A DNA stretch of 64,000 nucleotides from Tyto alba (taxonomy: Eukaryota > Chordata > Aves > Strigiformes > Tytonidae). The stretch's first letter is position 1. Every line of letters starts with the position of its first letter. Positions 47,340-59,790 of this stretch are shown here, in pieces. Location: positions 19,825,904 to 19,889,903 of the forward strand of contig NW_024881295.1 in the NCBI RefSeq assembly GCF_018691265.1, given 5' to 3'. The position numbers and the translations under genes were made by a program. The notes below the pieces were generated by a model that saw nothing but the letters and a program-made list of their open reading frames with translations, was not told where the DNA came from and ran no database searches.

Positions 47340-50300
47340 CTGCAGTAGCAGAGTTCAGGGTGCTGCCACTCGGTGCACAACACTACTGTGCCGTGGGAAC
47401 CACAGGCTTTGGATGATGTTGTCTTGTTGAAGTGACTGATGCTTCTAGAAGAAGGATGCAGAAAAGCTGTGAACAATGCTGATCTGAATGCCATGTGCAA
47501 CTCTTCTTCTGTCGAGTCTCCTAGCAGGAGCTGTGTAAGCCTATACTAAGCTGTAGGATTTTGCAGTTATACAGCACCTTGCCTTTCCAGAGGTGATCAC
47601 CATAATCCCATACCCTCCAACATGTCCCTGAGTGCCCTCTGTGGCATGAACTGCAAGAGCCACAAATTAACAGAGAAAGAGGAATTGAGTAGCTGCACTT
47701 TGATCTGTGCTTCTCAGGAATGTGCAATGGGATTTGTAGGTGAGGTGATTTTCCATGCAAAAATACCAATTTGTCTGTTGTTAACCCCCACATTATGCCT
47801 GTGCAGTGGCCCATAAATCCTTTAGGACATGATTTTACTTTCCTACCCATCAATTGGATCAGCAAGTAAAAACATCTCTATAGATAAAGGAAGTTTTTCT
47901 GCCAGGTTAGCATTAAGGTGCAGGGCACTGTGGTGGGATGGGACCTGGAAATGGCAAACCTTGCACAGACATGCAGTATATCCCGCCACCAGAAGTCCAA
48001 ACAGCATCTGCAATGGAAGACAAGCATGGATGAAGAAGCAGATAATAAAGCACAGACATAGCAGTACACATGGAACAAACAGGGAAGATAGACCTGGGGT
48101 GACATTTGTAATAATTTCTGAATGTCTCTTGAGTATTGCTGAAAGACAGTCAAGATAGTGTGCTGTTAACTTGCCAGACAAAAGTGGGGACATAAGTTTG
48201 TAGATAGACAGGAAAAAGCTGTGGCTGAAGCAAGGATAACGATGCAGGAGTTTGGGGATAGCTGCTGCTGTAGAAGAAACTTTCCCAGTTCAGCTTGCAG
48301 ACCTCTAACCTGCTTCTCCATCAGTGAAAAGGCACTACTGCTGCTCCTTATGTTTTCCCACAATCTTAATCTGCCACGGCCACAACAACATCCTGGTTTT
48401 CAATGGGAAAAGACGTCTTAGAAACATCAGTCTGGCCAGCTGAGACATTATCATCACTAACTACAGATGCTATAAGTGTCATAGCATCCAGATCTGAGAA
48501 TGATTTATTCTCTTTCTTGTGAACACCTGGTTATCCTTCATGGAGAGGACTTAAAGGAGTGGGTGGCAAATTCCTGAGGCAGAAAGTAGTTGGGATATTG
48601 TCCATATCAAGAAAATGAGTTTGTAGATGCAGAAACTGTACTCTTATGCCTTGTTGTATCCCTTCCTCCCTCTCTCTGAGATGCTTTTTGCCATGCTATT
48701 AGAGGAGTACTTGGACTAGCATGTGTCCTGGTGCATGGTACATGATGGGGTCCCCTATGAACCAAAGCCAGAGCTGATCTCTATCTTTGCCCCACAACAA
48801 AGCCCAGTATTTGGGAGCTTCATGGGTCCTGGCTTGTTTGCATGATATACTTAATAGTGAACCCCCTTCACCTTACCCACACAGTCCCCTGTATTTGTGA
48901 GATGTGTAAAATGGTTCTGGGTCAGAATGGTGGTAGCACACTACACTTGCTGCACTATCCTTCCTGGAGACTGAAAGACCACGTAGAACAAAATATGCAT
49001 GAGCATTCATAGAAGTTCATACTGTGAAAGAATGAACTGGAGGATCCACTCTTGTCTTTCTGCTAAAGAAAAATGTGATTGGCTCCTTAGATATATATTA
49101 GAACAGCAAGTAGGAGAGGCAAGGCTCCACCCTGAAAATGCACAGTATGGTATGCATGCCATACAAAAGAACAGAATTACAAACATGTCATTCTGTTATT
49201 AATTGATATACAAAGCAAGTAAATAAACATTTTAAAATAAAATTTGAGAGCATTATCTCTTCCAAAGCTATATAATAATGTATTATTGCAAGAGAATCTT
49301 GTTTTTTGAACAGCATCTGAAGGAAAAAGCTGGAAATTCTTTTCCTAAACTTGTTAATCCAAAAGCCATTCTGACCCTCCTTGCCTTTCTTGCTTTCCTT
49401 CCTCTGTGTCCCACAGCATATGGAAAACATTCATCCAGGCAGGGAAAGAGGAGCAATTGAAAGTGCCTTCATCCATGTGAGCAATCTCAATGAACTGAGC
49501 ACTGAACCTAGTAATGCACAGAGCTATTTTGATGATGATCAATTGGAGCAACAGCAAATTGTGCACAAGTTTTCCAGTGGTTTTCTCTGATGAAAAGAAT
49601 GTTGACATGAGGACTCTCAAGGCATCCAAAACATCCTACTGTCAAAGGGGCAAACATTAATTGCTTTCACTTCTACCACAAATATTATGCATGGTTTTAC
49701 AACGTATGGGAACTTGCCCAGGACTCTGCAACAAGATCATTAGGGTTATTTTCAGGTCTTTCATGACCTCCTCTAACTCATACTTTGTCTCCTGTGAGAG
49801 GTGTACTGGCTTTGTCTCCTGTGCTGGCTTCTCTTGACACCTAGTTTACATAGGCAAATTTGTCACCAACTACGTGATCAGTAAAACTTCCCACAGTACC
49901 TGAATGGAAGACAAGGGCCCTTTGGGAAGCCGTGTTAGAGTATTTCTCACACCTGACCTAGCTTACGAGACCAGACAGGATCATAGACCTTATTTGTTCA
50001 TAACGCCAAAAGGCAGTCTGGAGGACATTTCACAATCGAGTTAATAATGCAAGTTTATGAAAGATATATCAGTGTTATGGGGTAATTAGTCTGTAGCCTT
50101 ACACACATCTGGCAAAATCACTGAGTGAGCTTAACAGGGGTCTAAAAGAATGTGTCAAAATAATACATATATAAAATAACATGTTATAGGACACAGGGAA
50201 GCTTCAGCTAGTAAAACCAAAAAAAGGACAACATTGGACACATGTAATGTGGGAGTTTGTTTTAATCAAACAAAATTCTTCAGACTGAGTTCACCCATCT

Positions 50301-53300
50301 GGATTATTTTCCTTTTTTTTTTTTGTCACAGTACTTGGTTTCATTATGCTGTTTACCCTCTAACAAGGCTTTTTCTTTAGCATCTTTCTGAAATCAGCTG
50401 TAGTGTGAAAACCTTCCAATACAAAAAGTCTTATGCAAAGAAGAGACTTTAAACCTTGGCAACACAAATGAGCAAAGCTGCAAGATTTTAATCCATAAAT
50501 TGAACTGTATTTGATGTATTGCAGGGATCATAGATTCCTGTGACATATACTGCAGAGACACATTTAATACCTGCTTGTAATTCTTTGCACTTTTTGGTAC
50601 TAGTGCATGGGAATGTGCAACAAATATCATGGTTATGGTTGTGATAATGCCAAACCGAAACATGTCACTGGAAATACCCCCAGTTTCCAGACTCCTTGGG
50701 TAACTTGATGCTGGGTGGGATTTCTTTCACCAGACCAGATTGACATCCACAACTCTAAGGAGAGGAGGGCAATGGAGAAAAGGCTGTTTTATTTTGAAAT
50801 GCATTGTGTGATCCACTTTCAGAGTGGGTCCGGGAACTGGACAGGTTCTCTGCTGGTGCAGATGCGTCAGACTTTGACGATGCCTTTGAGCTCTTTTCTG
50901 TCTTCTTGTAACAGTTTTGGCTTATGAGGTAGCACTAAAACAACTGGTTTGTTACCCCATGCTAATAAGCAACCAGTGGCTGATGGTGCATGGAGGCATG
51001 TGGAACTAATGCTCTGCAGAATCTGCTCAATTCAGATTATGATTATGAGGAAAATTATTTTATGATACAATTATTTCCTCCCTAGTGTCATGTCCCTATG
51101 GATGATATTTAGGGAATTTTAATTTTCTTCTTTAACATCCTTCAGAATGAAAGGACTGAATATGTCCAGGTGACTGTCTTAGAATTTTGTCCTCTCCTCT
51201 CAGGGAAGGAGGGCACGTTTGGAGCTCTGCTGTGCAAGTGCATCCTTGCTTTTGGCAGTGAGAAAACAATATACAACATCTACAGGAGTCAAACTCTGCT
51301 TCCTTCTCTTTCATTCATTGGTTGGATTTCAGGAGAAATATCAATGCAGAATGCATGAGTTTCTAGGCCCTTACACTGGAATATCTTTTACTGATAGTAA
51401 CAGCAATCTCAAAATATTGGTTATTAAGAATCACTCAACGGCAGAAGGAAACCACTGAGCAGAACAGTATTTGGAATAAAAAAAAAAAAGTTCCTGAACT
51501 ACAAAGACAAATAAATATAAGCAATTGGATGTATTGAAAGGTATAGCCAAGTAACTTTTTAGTTATTTTTGTAAGATGTGAAATAATGACTATACTAAAA
51601 ATTTGCAGATTTTACTACAGTCAGAAGTTCTAATCGTAGTATCAGTTATTGTGGAAATTATTTTAAATGAGAAAGAAGAAATCATAAGACTTTTGATCAT
51701 TCTGAATTATTTGTTTTCCCCCTTCATGTTTATTTAGCTGTTGAAAGATTTGCTCAAGGTATATGTGCATCAAGGTTGCTTAATACAATTGTTGGTTATG
51801 CTATAAAAGAGCAAACCATTTCTTTCCTTAAGGAAGATGAAGCAGAGAATAAACTATGCATCTCCAGTAGAGAATGAGAATTTGGATAAAAGCTAATGAA
51901 ATTTGAGAAAGGAGTGATGAATCACAAAACTCTAGGTCATGGAGAAGAACTGTGTAAATCATTGATTTTTTCAGTTTACTGTCAATTCTGAAAAATTAGG
52001 ATAAAAGAAAAATTGTTTCAAATTAACCTCAAATGTATTTTTTATCTGGAGCCAAAAAAAAAAAAAAGAGAGAAGAAAATAATGTTTTTGCAGTTAGAAA
52101 TGTGAACACAAAACCTTTGTATTAATTCTGAACCTAGGAGGTCAATTTTGAATTTGTATACTAGTGTTGTGTATCTTTCAATTTTTAAAAAAGCAGAAGA
52201 AACCTTAGAAACAAATATTTATTTATAACTGAATTTTCATTTTGTATGCCAAAGGATACACATTTGTTTTCCCTGGTCTGTCAGATGTTGTTTAGAGGAA
52301 ATCACTGAGGAGATGTTTTGCCATTTTTTGTTTATTTAAAAAGATACAACAGGACAGGAGCCATAAAGATCTATATAGTAATCCTTTTATAGATACGTAG
52401 GGCAGCATTTAGATAGGCAGCATTAAACTCCACAATATGAAGGTGTTTTGAAATGACCATAAGTGCTGACTGCATTTTGCAAAGCTTCCTTATCAGTTTA
52501 TAGTACTGCTGCTTTATTATGAGAATTTAACCTCGTAAAGAAAAGTTAGACAAAGTGGGTTCTGTTCCCTGTGGAGCAGCCACAGAGGTAAGAAAAGGGT
52601 CTGTAACTTCCCTGGAAGATAAAGAGCTAAAATTTGGGCTGTGCCGCCTCTCTGTCTTTAAAGCACTACGCCTCCAGCCAGCTGGAGCATGACCAGCCAG
52701 TGCTTGCTGCATTAAATGGAAATATTCACATAGATATCAGTGGTCTTGGGTCAAGTTTGGAGGAGACACCATGGGTGTCCATTCAAAGAAATGCTGCCTG
52801 AGCCCTTCAATCTGAGAGACAGAAAGTCCCCATCCAGAGGCTTAAAAATTTGGGGTCCCCTTACCACCTTCTTGAGAGAATATAATTTTCCTAAATATTA
52901 GATATATCTGAAATGAAAGCAAAATATATGCATATTAGTTTCATATTACATATATATTAAGCTATATGTTAGATGTCTGTGAATTACAGCTAAACCATCA
53001 TCTGGAGATTGTATAATTAGCAATACATATTGGCATATTAGGAGAAATTCTGGAAGGAAGACAAGCAGCCATAAGGAAAAAAAGGAAGAAAAGAAAGTAA
53101 TTGCCTTTCATAGTCAAATCAACATTTTCTTCCTGTCAAAGTAATGGATATAGTGGAAAGGTTGTCATAATGCTAATATAAAAACACTATGCAAATGAAA
53201 GAAGTTGGAAAAGCTGACTTCCAGTGTTGGGCATCCCACCTATGTCTTTTCAAGGAGAATGTATGAAGTCTGAGGTTATTTATTAAAGATAGTAATTAAC

Positions 53301-53530
53301 TGGACTGTCTGGGAAAGACATACTTGAAAACGTGCTCCTTCCTGTTATATTTGTCTCCCTCAAATAACTTCATGACTCAATGCTAAATTATACTTTCTTA
53401 TTAGCATAGAGCTAGCTAACTGCACATCTAATGCTATTTGAACTCACCCTCTGAGAGATCAAATATTTCACGCATCCAGAAACAGCTTCTAGAAACTGAA
53501 GTGGGATCTTGGGGTCCAGTGCCTCAGAAC
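47340..53530. other. Non-coding DNA, no gene seen
   Basis: Frames of up to 116 codons at 47.5-48.4 kb overlap on both strands and show no domains. A short piece at about 47566-47610 (GTTATACAGCACCTTGCC) faintly resembles a reverse L2/MIR tail. Small A and T runs occur at about 51479, 52053 and 50312. I see no gene. Confidence 0.5.
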
Positions 53531-53539
53531 GGCTCCTTC

Positions 53540-53870
53540 CATTAAATGGTGTGACAAATTAATGCTATGGCAATCTCTGTAACACAGTGGAAATCCGTAG
53601 CCCAGACCCTATTTGAAAAGACTCCTATAAGATACTGAATAAGGAATTATCTTGCTGAAAGACAAGTAATTAATAGCCATTAGGAGGTGACCTAACAATT
53701 GAGATTGAAATGTTTATGTATTATTTATGTTAATAGTATTTTGGCAATTAGATAAAAGGCTGTGTCACCAAAGACAAGCTAATCTTGTTCTGAACTTTTG
53801 TTCTATAATTGTGCACAATAGACATGACGAAAAATGGCTGAACCCATTCGCTAGATTCAAGTTATATAAT
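53540..53870. promoter_or_regulatory. Candidate conserved non-coding element
   Basis: About 330 bases with several homeodomain-type cores (ACAAATTAATGC, AGTAATTAATAGCC, GGCAATTAGATAAAAGG), a GATA-type AGATAA and a palindromic TTGTGCACAA. It contains no simple repeat and ends at a T17 tract (53897-53913). The enhancer interpretation is inferred. Confidence 0.3.
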
Positions 53871-53896
53871 ATCGGGCTTTTGTTGTAGGCATAATA

Positions 53897-53913
53897 TTTT
53901 TTTTTTTTTTTTT
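53897..53913. repeat. T17 homopolymer
   Basis: Run of 17 T immediately right of the candidate regulatory block. Confidence 0.9.
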
Positions 53914-54519
53914 GCTAAAAGAAATGTAGTTTTTCCAGCTCTTGTATATCAATGTGTAGCTTGCCATCAGTTTGGAGGAGATTCTTCCTGAGCATATCCT
54001 TTCCTTCCTCCATGTACTTATCTATGCGGTTTGGTTCTGGCATATTTTCCTAGCACTAAGTAGACAGAGGAAGAGTGGTGGTAGAATTCTTTATCCTTTT
54101 TCTTTCTGAGAGAGCACAGGAGAGATACAGTCACTAAAGACCGAATCATTTGTCCATTTGAGGCATGTCTTACTATTTCTTCTCAACTGGGACTTGGTAT
54201 ATATCCTGAAGGATAAGGGTAGTATGCCTCCTATACTTTTCCAGCCTGTATATCAATATAAAGGTCAATTGCCTTTTATAAACACTGCTAAGTTTATTCT
54301 GACAATTATTTTGTGTCAGTGGGCTCTGTACCTCAGCCATAAGGTATGTAAAAAGTATTTCTATTGGTCAACTTCAGCTTGTATCTTGTTTTATTGAACT
54401 CTGCCTTCTTCTTCTTGAGATATGAGGACAATAGGTGCTGGATATCTGATTTACATTCTCCATATGTTCACCAGCGGCTTTTTCTAGGTTCCTGAAACAC
54501 CCACTTTCACTCATGTCTT

Positions 54520-55230
54520 CACTAAACTGAACAGACCCAATCTTTTAAATCTCTCCTTCTGTGGAAATCACTGTATTTCCATCATGTATTATGCATATTT
54601 TTTTGACAATCCTCTCTGCACCCTTCATCTTGAGTGATATCTTTTCTGAGATATAATGATGAAACTGAATGAAAAATGTCAAGTGATATCTCACAAGCAA
54701 TTTACACAGTGATATTATGAACTTCCCAGTATTAATTTCCTACTCACTCTTTATGCATTCCTAACATTTTCATTTATGTATTTATTTGCCACTTGTACTG
54801 TACACTGAGTAACAGTTTCGCTAAGCCATCTGAAGTGGCATTACATTAATTTTCTGTTGGTTTTGTGGGGTTTTTTTCGTTGTTTTTTTGTTTGGTCAGT
54901 TGGTTGTTTTTGGTTTGTTTTTTTTTTTTTTTTTTTCCAGAATGGTTACAGCTAATTTTGAATCAAAGAATGTGTGAGTAGTTCATATTATTTCAATGTA
55001 CATTATCAAACATTTGTCAACAATAAATTTCATAGCCAAAGTATTTCCTGTCAATAACTTCTCTGATGAAGTTAGTTCTTTCTATGACTTACCCATTGGA
55101 CTATTTTTTATTTTGATAATGATTTTGTCATTGCTAATTGTTCAGCCAACAGTTTATGTAAGCTCATTTCAACCTTCAGTTGTTCACCTATTGTTTACTT
55201 TGACTAGTCATTATTCATTAATCATTATTT
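54520..55230 (-). mobile_element. Ancient CR1-family LINE relic (reverse-transcriptase region)
   Basis: The minus strand keeps recognisable pieces of an old CR1-type LINE. Translating 55033 back to about 54986 gives MKFIVDKCLIMYIEII, which fits the conserved MKFNVDKCKVMHIG segment of CR1 reverse transcriptases. Farther right, about 55090-55160, LAMTKSLSK corresponds by position to the FADDTKLLK catalytic segment in degraded form. Left of a T/G-rich insertion (54855-54938), 54520-54830 fits the later part of the protein, with TGCATTCCTAACATTTTC and TACACTGAGTAACAG phrases. The element is heavily decayed and far older than the copy at 39.7 kb. Confidence 0.75.
54855..54938. repeat. T/G-rich low-complexity tract within the old CR1
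   Basis: TTTG and GGTT variants and a run of about 18 T interrupt the CR1 relic. The tract probably expanded after insertion. Confidence 0.8.
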
Positions 55231-55239
55231 TCACCTCCT

Positions 55240-58200
55240 GATTGGCTATTTAAGTCAAAAAAATATTGTTGCCATTTCCAGCTACACTAATAACATTTTT
55301 AGTCAGGAACACAATGCATAATGAACATAGAGAATAGTACAAAACAAGGAAAGTTCTTCTTCATCCATAGAAACATATATCCACGTAACAAGGAGGTTCA
55401 CATAAAGAGCTACCAAATCCCATACAGTTATGCTAATAATTTATTTTTACGATATTCACTGATGGCAAAGCACGAAGCTAAAGCTGTAATCAGCATGAAA
55501 ACAAAGAACTAAGGGTGTGGTGATGTGCCAGGTGCTCTGATTTCTTTTGGGCATATCAATTAACTAAATTTTCTCTAAATAAAGTCTAGAATTGTATTTC
55601 TATGAATAGAAGAGTCAGTATGTTTTGTGTGATTGAAAGCATTTGTACAATGAGAGAAGGACATAGAAGTTGCCAGCACAAGAGTGTTGTCAGGTGTGTC
55701 AGAAGCTGTTTGCAGATCCAATGCTGGAGAAGTCTGATACTGGAGAAGAAGTTGGCACCAGTAAATTAACAGTTAATCTCAGAATGTGTATGGGAATATT
55801 TTAAATTGGCAAAAATAGAGGGCTGGCCACAGATCAAAGAACTCTGTAATCAATAGTAGCAGTTAGTGAAAAAATGTGAATGTTGCTCTGAAGAACTGAG
55901 TTCACTAGAAGATTTCCCAATGAAAATGTGTTTTGCACAAGGATTTAAACAGAGGACACAACCTGATAGAAAAATTGCTATTCAGTCAGAACAAGGCAGT
56001 GAGAAAGAAATTAAATTAACTGGAAAATATAGAAGTGATTGAACCAGTTGGGAGAGGAATGCTTCGGTAAGTTTAAGCTTTATTTTCTCTTTTAAATCCA
56101 ATTTTAAAATTAGTTTCCATGTAGTCAAGCAACTTTCAAACAAAGTAACTTAGTATAGAGAGGAGGGTAATCAGTATTTAATGAACAAGTAGGTAAAGAA
56201 ACTGATGCCAGCAAACACAGCCAAAGTACTTCCTTAGCCATTTACAGCATGATATTTAATGAAGATTCAAGGCAAATCTCACTTGTGATGGATATCAGTG
56301 ACAAACAGCTCTTGCAGTCCCTGTCTAACCCCAAAGGTACATGCAATCTGTGCGCCTTAGCTTTTGACACTGCCATATCCTGGTTGCCTAAAGTTTTACA
56401 TCAGGCTTGAGTACAACTATGTAAGTCTTTAAGTCACCAACTACTCAGGCATTGAAAGGTAAAAATTTAATGCAATTTGTTGTTCTCTAGTGCATTCTTC
56501 ATTTCAACTGCTCCTTCAGAAGCTAAAATGAGTCTAGGTGGGTAGTCAGAACATAAACATCTTAAGTCAGGTCTCATGTCTTGATCTGTGATTCAAGTAA
56601 TGAGTCAGAAGTACGAAGGACTTTACGGGCACTCTTAAGAAAGTCATGTTGCAGTGGGCTGTGTCTCTTTAGAAGTGCTTTCCTTTCTGGGTCCCTGTCA
56701 ATTGCTAATTTGGTACTCCTGAAGCAGCAGCTGCCCTGACAAAAGGACGCAGTGAACACAAAATGTCTGGATACAAGCTTAAAAAGTTTACCTGGAGACA
56801 GGAGAAAACATGGTGGGAAAAAAAAAAAAAAATGACATGAGTAACTTCTTGAAGATTTCTTGCAGAAAGCAGGTTACATTTCCTAGAGACCCATATCTAC
56901 CCAGCACTTCCCTATTTTAAAAAATAAATTACTTTTCAAGGGTGTTTGTTTCTATAGCTCTTACTGATAGCTGGATAAGGTCATCTTGTGTTACTTGTCT
57001 GACTTCCACTTTGCAGATAGTTCAGCTAAACTGCCTGGCAATAGGATATTAAATTTAGGATAATTTTTAGGTCTTCAAAAGAGGGGTGTATCCTATTCAA
57101 TATTAGGTATATATCGCCACAGATGTTTTCAGTTCAGAGAATTTCAGAGAACACTTTTTAAATTTCAGAAACAATAGTCATAAACAAAAAGCCATCTGAC
57201 AAGAAAGCCCAGCTTTCTAGCTGAAAGAGTAAATAAAACCCTCTGAAGTATATTAGGTTCTTTCTTATTACCAGTAACAGTAGTATTAAAAGATCTTGTG
57301 GAAACATCTGAATTACTCAAACAAAATATTTTCTTTTATACTCCAACACTGGCAAATCTTCCAATTCATGTTTATGGAGTGCCCATTAGCAAGTGATCAG
57401 TGGGGATTCAAGGGCTTCAGAAGTGATTTTTTCCATTATCAGTGAAGCACAGTGACAGTAAGAAGAGCAATATGAATTGCTATTTGTTTATCACAGTACT
57501 CAGATTTGCACAACAGGAATAATTCCACCAGAACTGTTAAACCGAAGACTGAGAATACAGATACTAATTACCTGATCAAAAACAGGGAGCAAAGAGAGAG
57601 GGAAACCAAACATGATAAATCAGAAAATCAAAGTAACAACTTATATAGGTAGAAAAGAAAAAAGAGAAGTGACTTAAAAGCAGGACACAACATGATTTTG
57701 TGATAAAGTTAAGATGAAACGTGAGATAATTACATGAAATGCTCCTGTAATTTGATAAAAATAACCAGACTTCGAAAGATGAAGGAGATGCCTGTTTAGC
57801 CTTTGGTCAGTGTCCCATTATCTCTTAGTGCCTTCAGAAACCCTTTTGCTAGAATTACACTTCCAAAGAGTTCTAGGAGTGAAAAAAAGAATTGGTAAAT
57901 CTGTATTGGATGTGGGGTTGGGGAGATGGAGAATACCTGCAAAAAAATGTTTTAAGCATTAATTCTAAAAGTTTTGTTTGTTTGTTTGTTTTTTTTTTTA
58001 AATGGGGACTTTATGTGACTATGTTGTAATGCTAAACATATTATTGGAATCTTAATTTCTGTTAATGTAGATATATATATTTATGTGCACTGCAGATATT
58101 GAGGTCTATGGCAGGTTGGGCTGGTGTAAAAATACTGACATATCCAATGAGAAAAAGTGTGTAGAAGTCCTTAAAAAATCATTAAAAAGTCTGTGAAAAT

Positions 58201-59525
58201 AGTAATGGCAATAACTGAACATACAAGAAGTATTTGCATATTAATTGAAGAAATACTGGAGCTAATGTTTTCACAAGATTTTAAAACTAATTTCTCCACT
58301 TCGGTACATTGGCTCTTGGAGGCTGAAAAAATCTTGAAAAGTAGCACTGCAGATGTTCTTTCAGGGAAATGTTTCCTTGCCAAGCTACTTCAGTGACCCA
58401 GTCTGAAAAATACAAGCAAAATTAAAATTACATAGTAACAAAAATAAAAACATAATTTAAGGATGTTATTTTTTTTTAAGGAGCCATACACTTATGTGAA
58501 TATTAGACTGTTTTAGTCTTGCTCCAGAAACTAACCTTGTTTTCTAAATAATAATTTACATGATATTACCCACAATTATTTTCAGTAAGTTCTGGCTTGC
58601 AGTAACTTTGAGAAACTTTAGATTCTGATTATATCTGAGGTAATACTCAAGCCTGTCATTCCCAAAATCTTGAAGAATTCTCAGCAAGAAAAAATAAATG
58701 ATCAAATGTCCATCTTATCTTTGAGTGATAGTTCCTACAATTACTAACTATAATTTAGGATTTGCCAAAATTAGAATGAATAATATTGGATCAATTTTCT
58801 TCTCATCTTTCAAATTGACAGAACCCATACAGAAAATATCCATAGAAGGAGTATAGAAATATGCCCTTTTTTTCCCCTATCTTTGCCGACTTCTAAGGCA
58901 AGTCTATTGAAAGTGAAGATTATTTATTTCTCTGGAGATATATCTTTAAAAATAAGTTCGGAGACCTGTGTCATTGTGAAATTAAACATCTTAGCAAACA
59001 CAAAATGGAAACAATGTTATACCAAACTTTTTGTTTACATTTATTTACTCTTTTGAATTTATAATGTTTGAAAATAGACTTTGATTAAAAAAAAATATGT
59101 TAATTCAAAATTACTCCATAGTTCTACGCAGGTAAATTTCTTCCTATCAACAGCTCATAAAATGTGTTCACTAGAGTGTCACAGGTCATATATATCTGAG
59201 AACAGAGTGAACCTGCATTGGGTTCTGCAAAACCCCCGGTTTACGTGCACTGGGTTGATCCTAGGCAGTGAGATAAAGCAGGCCTCTTGCAATTACAATC
59301 AACACTGAAATCAGATTTCTCCTCCCTGGAGTTAAGATACCCAACTGAGACACCTGAATTGGGAGCCACAACACAGGAATAATGCGAGACTGTGTGAAGG
59401 GCTGTGCATTTGCATTTTTTAAAGAGGAGGAGTCCACTCTGCAAATGAGAATAATGCGGTAACTGGTACCTCACGATCTGACTGTCCCCCTTCAGAATAC
59501 AGCCTTGAAACATAACCGGTACAAG
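55240..59525. other. Non-coding DNA, no gene seen
   Basis: AT-rich. A16 lies at 56818-56833 and a TTTG/T tract at about 57975-58000. The segment at about 57520-57600 (AGATACTAATTACCTGATC) has a somewhat enhancer-like texture. Short frames carry no domain. Confidence 0.55.
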
Positions 59526-59529
59526 GGTC

Positions 59530-59790
59530 GATAATGTTTATTGATTCAGCAACAAGCTGTTAAGAAACTAAAAAAATCCAGAAGTCAATAACCTAATTAA
59601 CTAATGGACACAGTGTTGTTATCAATTTACCATTACGTAATTTGCACATTATTATACACACTTACGAAGCAGCTATTCATCATCGTAAATCTCATTAATT
59701 GCACACAGCTGCTATTAAAATACAATTTTGTCACCCTTTCCTCCTCAGTCCACTTAGTAATGGGATGCAATTCTGTGAATCTTTGCTCCA
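59530..59790. promoter_or_regulatory. Strongest candidate enhancer: dense homeodomain, bZIP and E-box motifs
   Basis: Within 260 repeat-free bases there are GTTTATTGATTC (forkhead- or HNF6/CUT-like, from 59536), CTAATTAAC (TAATTA at 59594-59599), a perfect ATTACGTAAT palindrome (59632-59641) containing the PAR-bZIP/NFIL3 consensus TTACGTAA, CATTAATTGC (about 59693-59702) and CAGCTG (59706-59711). Such density and variety of consensus sites is typical of ultraconserved developmental enhancers. Target gene and activity cannot be read from this window. Conservation is inferred, not measured. Confidence 0.45.

Noticed and set aside
47521..48193. Frames of 109-116 codons on both strands
   Set aside because: Overlapping open frames on opposite strands without domains point to chance.
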